From: Patiria miniata
Lineage: Eukaryota > Echinodermata > Asteroidea > Valvatida > Asterinidae
Direction: 5' to 3'
DNA: 64,000 bases
Assembly (NCBI RefSeq): GCF_015706575.1
Contig: NW_024037064.1
Location: 8,533,606 to 8,597,605, forward strand
The translations under genes were made by a program, and so were the position numbers. Every line of letters begins with the position of its first letter. The stretch's first letter is position 1. The notes under the pieces were generated by a model. The model was not told the DNA's origin, searched no databases, and saw nothing but the letters and a program-made list of their open reading frames with translations. Positions 62,401 to 64,000 of this stretch are shown here, piece by piece.

Positions 62401-64000
62401 ACATCTCGAATGGCCAGACGTCGGAGCGCGATGAGCAGGGTTTGTGTAGCGCGCCCTCTTCGGTAAGAAATTGTTGCATGACGAGAAAAAACGGAGTGTC
62501 CTTCATACTGCAATTTCTTTAAATTATATTACATTCATTCATCGGCGGTTCCTGTCAAGTTTCTAGAGTTTCGTGTCAAATACCATGACAAGATATTACA
62601 GGAAATTTCATTGCAATACAGTGTGTTTATCTTGAATTTCCAATTTCACAATAACTGTAGTGTTGACATGACGAGAAAATACGGAGTGTCCTTACGTACG
62701 GGTGCAACAGTGTATTAAAATTCCCATAGACACTAGTGCTAAATGCCATACTTCTAAATTCTTTTAAAGATACTCAGAACTCTCACATGTATTTAAGCTG
62801 CACAGAGAAATGGCGATCAATAAGTCATCTTTTATTTTATTTTCATTTTTTGGTGGGTTGACCATTGACTTTTCGAGAAATTCTCACCCAAAGAAAACAA
62901 CCCCTATTTTTCCCAAAGCGGAAAAGTAGCCATCTTAAAAAACGATCTCTCCACAACATAAAAAAGCGCCACTTTCGAGCTCAATTGCATCCAAAATGCT
63001 CAGAATTGAAAGTCCCAAGTCTGGGCTAGAGGTTCATTGCCATATTTGTTCAATTCCCCAATTTTATGGCTCTCAGAACTCTCTAATGATATAGAATATC
63101 TTTTATTCATGAGCTCGGCGGATGGGTTCAGGCTGCGCCTGTTCACAGGTGTGCCCCCTTACACGTCAATTTCCGTCAATATATTATATTCATTCTTTGG
63201 CGGTTCCGGTCAGTTTTTAATAAAACAGAATTTCGACTGTTTTTACCCCAAATTTTTGGCCAAATTTGCTTTTCAAATTAAAGGCACGTCTGTTTCCAAA
63301 TCGAATTGGAATGTGTCCAGGGTTACCTTAGGCATTCCTGCAAGTTTCAAGGAATTTCTTTTTTTGGCCAGAACTGTGAAAAAAAACCAATGGGTGAATA
63401 TAGCCTTACATTTTTCACTAAATTTGGCCAAAAATTGAATTTTCTCCAAACAACGTAGAAATACCTCTGGAGACGAGTGGAGCATGAATCAATATTCAAA
63501 CGACCGTGTGTACATCTCGAATGGCCAGACGTCGGAGCGCGGTAAGCAGTGTTTGTGCAGTGCGCCCTCGATCTTCTGTAAGAAATTGTTGCATGACGAC
63601 AAAAAACGTAGTGTCCTTCATACTGCAATTTCCTCAAATTTTATTACATTCATTCTTCGGCAGTTCCTGTCAAGTTTCATGACAAGATATTACAGGAAAT
63701 TTCATTGCAATACAATGTGTTTATCTTGAGTTCCCAAGTTCACAATAACTGTGTTGACATGACGAGAAAATACGGAGTGTCCTTACGGGTGCAACAGAGT
63801 ATTAAACTTCCCATAGACACTAGTGCTAAATGCCTATACTTCATTTTAAAAAAATGCCCAAATTCTTTTTAAAAATACTCAGAACTCTCACATGTATTTA
63901 AGCTGCACAGAGAAATGGCGACCAATACGTCATCTTTTATTTTATTCTCAATTTTCGGTGGGTTGACCATTGACTTTTCGAGAAATTCTCACCCAAAGAA
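62401..64000. repeat. 1111-bp tandem duplication, second copy cut by window end
   Basis: ACATCTCGAATGGCCAGACG occurs at 62401 and 63512. The following ~490 bp match closely, including TGCAACAG..GTATTAAA and TGGTGGGTTGACCATTGACT. The stretch ~62900-63511 belongs to the first unit only; nothing in it is recognised. Confidence 0.9.

Noticed and set aside
63037..63438. Plus-strand 133-codon ORF
   Set aside because: No recognisable domain or splice context; it lies in repeat DNA. A protein search would be needed to rescue it.

Overview
This is a window of animal nuclear DNA. The genes carry many small exons with GT-AG introns, tRNA-derived SINEs and a LINE tail are present, and roughly half of the non-coding DNA is short non-autonomous transposons, foldback elements and minisatellites. 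The proteins are typical of metazoans, and the repeat style (many TTAA- and TTA-flanked MITEs, frequent TACATGTA words) fits a marine invertebrate. An echinoderm, hemichordate or amphioxus is my guess, but no single character in the sequence proves it.

Three protein-coding genes are supported exon by exon. (1) ATP6V1A, V-type proton ATPase catalytic subunit A, minus strand, 14233 down to 1246: twelve coding exons giving 530 codons plus two bases. The last ~87 residues lie off the left edge. (2) NAA50 (N-alpha-acetyltransferase 50, 'San'), plus strand, 16564-20143: five coding exons, complete, 160 residues. (3) A GH35 beta-galactosidase-1-like protein of the membrane-anchored GLB1L2/GLB1L3 type, minus strand, 57521 (or 57611) down to 28990: nineteen coding exons, complete, 663 or 693 residues. 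ATP6V1A and NAA50 stand head to head around a ~0.5 kb intergenic/promoter zone (about 16.07-16.56 kb). From memory the same pair is head to head in human (3q13.31). NAA50 and GLB1L2-like converge across a repeat-filled 8.8 kb gap (20.15-28.97 kb).

Layout. 0-14.3 kb: ATP6V1A, with introns full of TTAA-flanked MITEs and minisatellites. 14.3-16.6 kb: LINE fragment, PIF/Harbinger-like MITE, a 544-bp foldback and the shared promoter. 16.6-20.1 kb: NAA50. 20.2-28.9 kb: minisatellites, pogo-like MITE, nested hAT-like elements, tRNA-like sequence. 29-57.6 kb: GLB1L2-like gene. 57.7-64 kb: upstream repeat field with two copies of a ~0.7 kb element flanking four tandem 461-bp units, then a 1111-bp tandem duplication that runs off the right edge.

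The most unusual pattern is that several intronic tandem arrays are built from units that include an exon edge and its splice site. Intron 9 of ATP6V1A repeats the 3' splice site and first codons of exon 10. Intron 10 of the galactosidase repeats, 17 times, the last codons and 5' splice site of exon 10. The end of ATP6V1A exon 4 appears to have been rewritten by the minisatellite that fills intron 4. The 5' half of ATP6V1A exon 12 is tandemly duplicated with a destroyed splice acceptor. A 22-bp piece of galactosidase exon 18 recurs in the adjacent intron.
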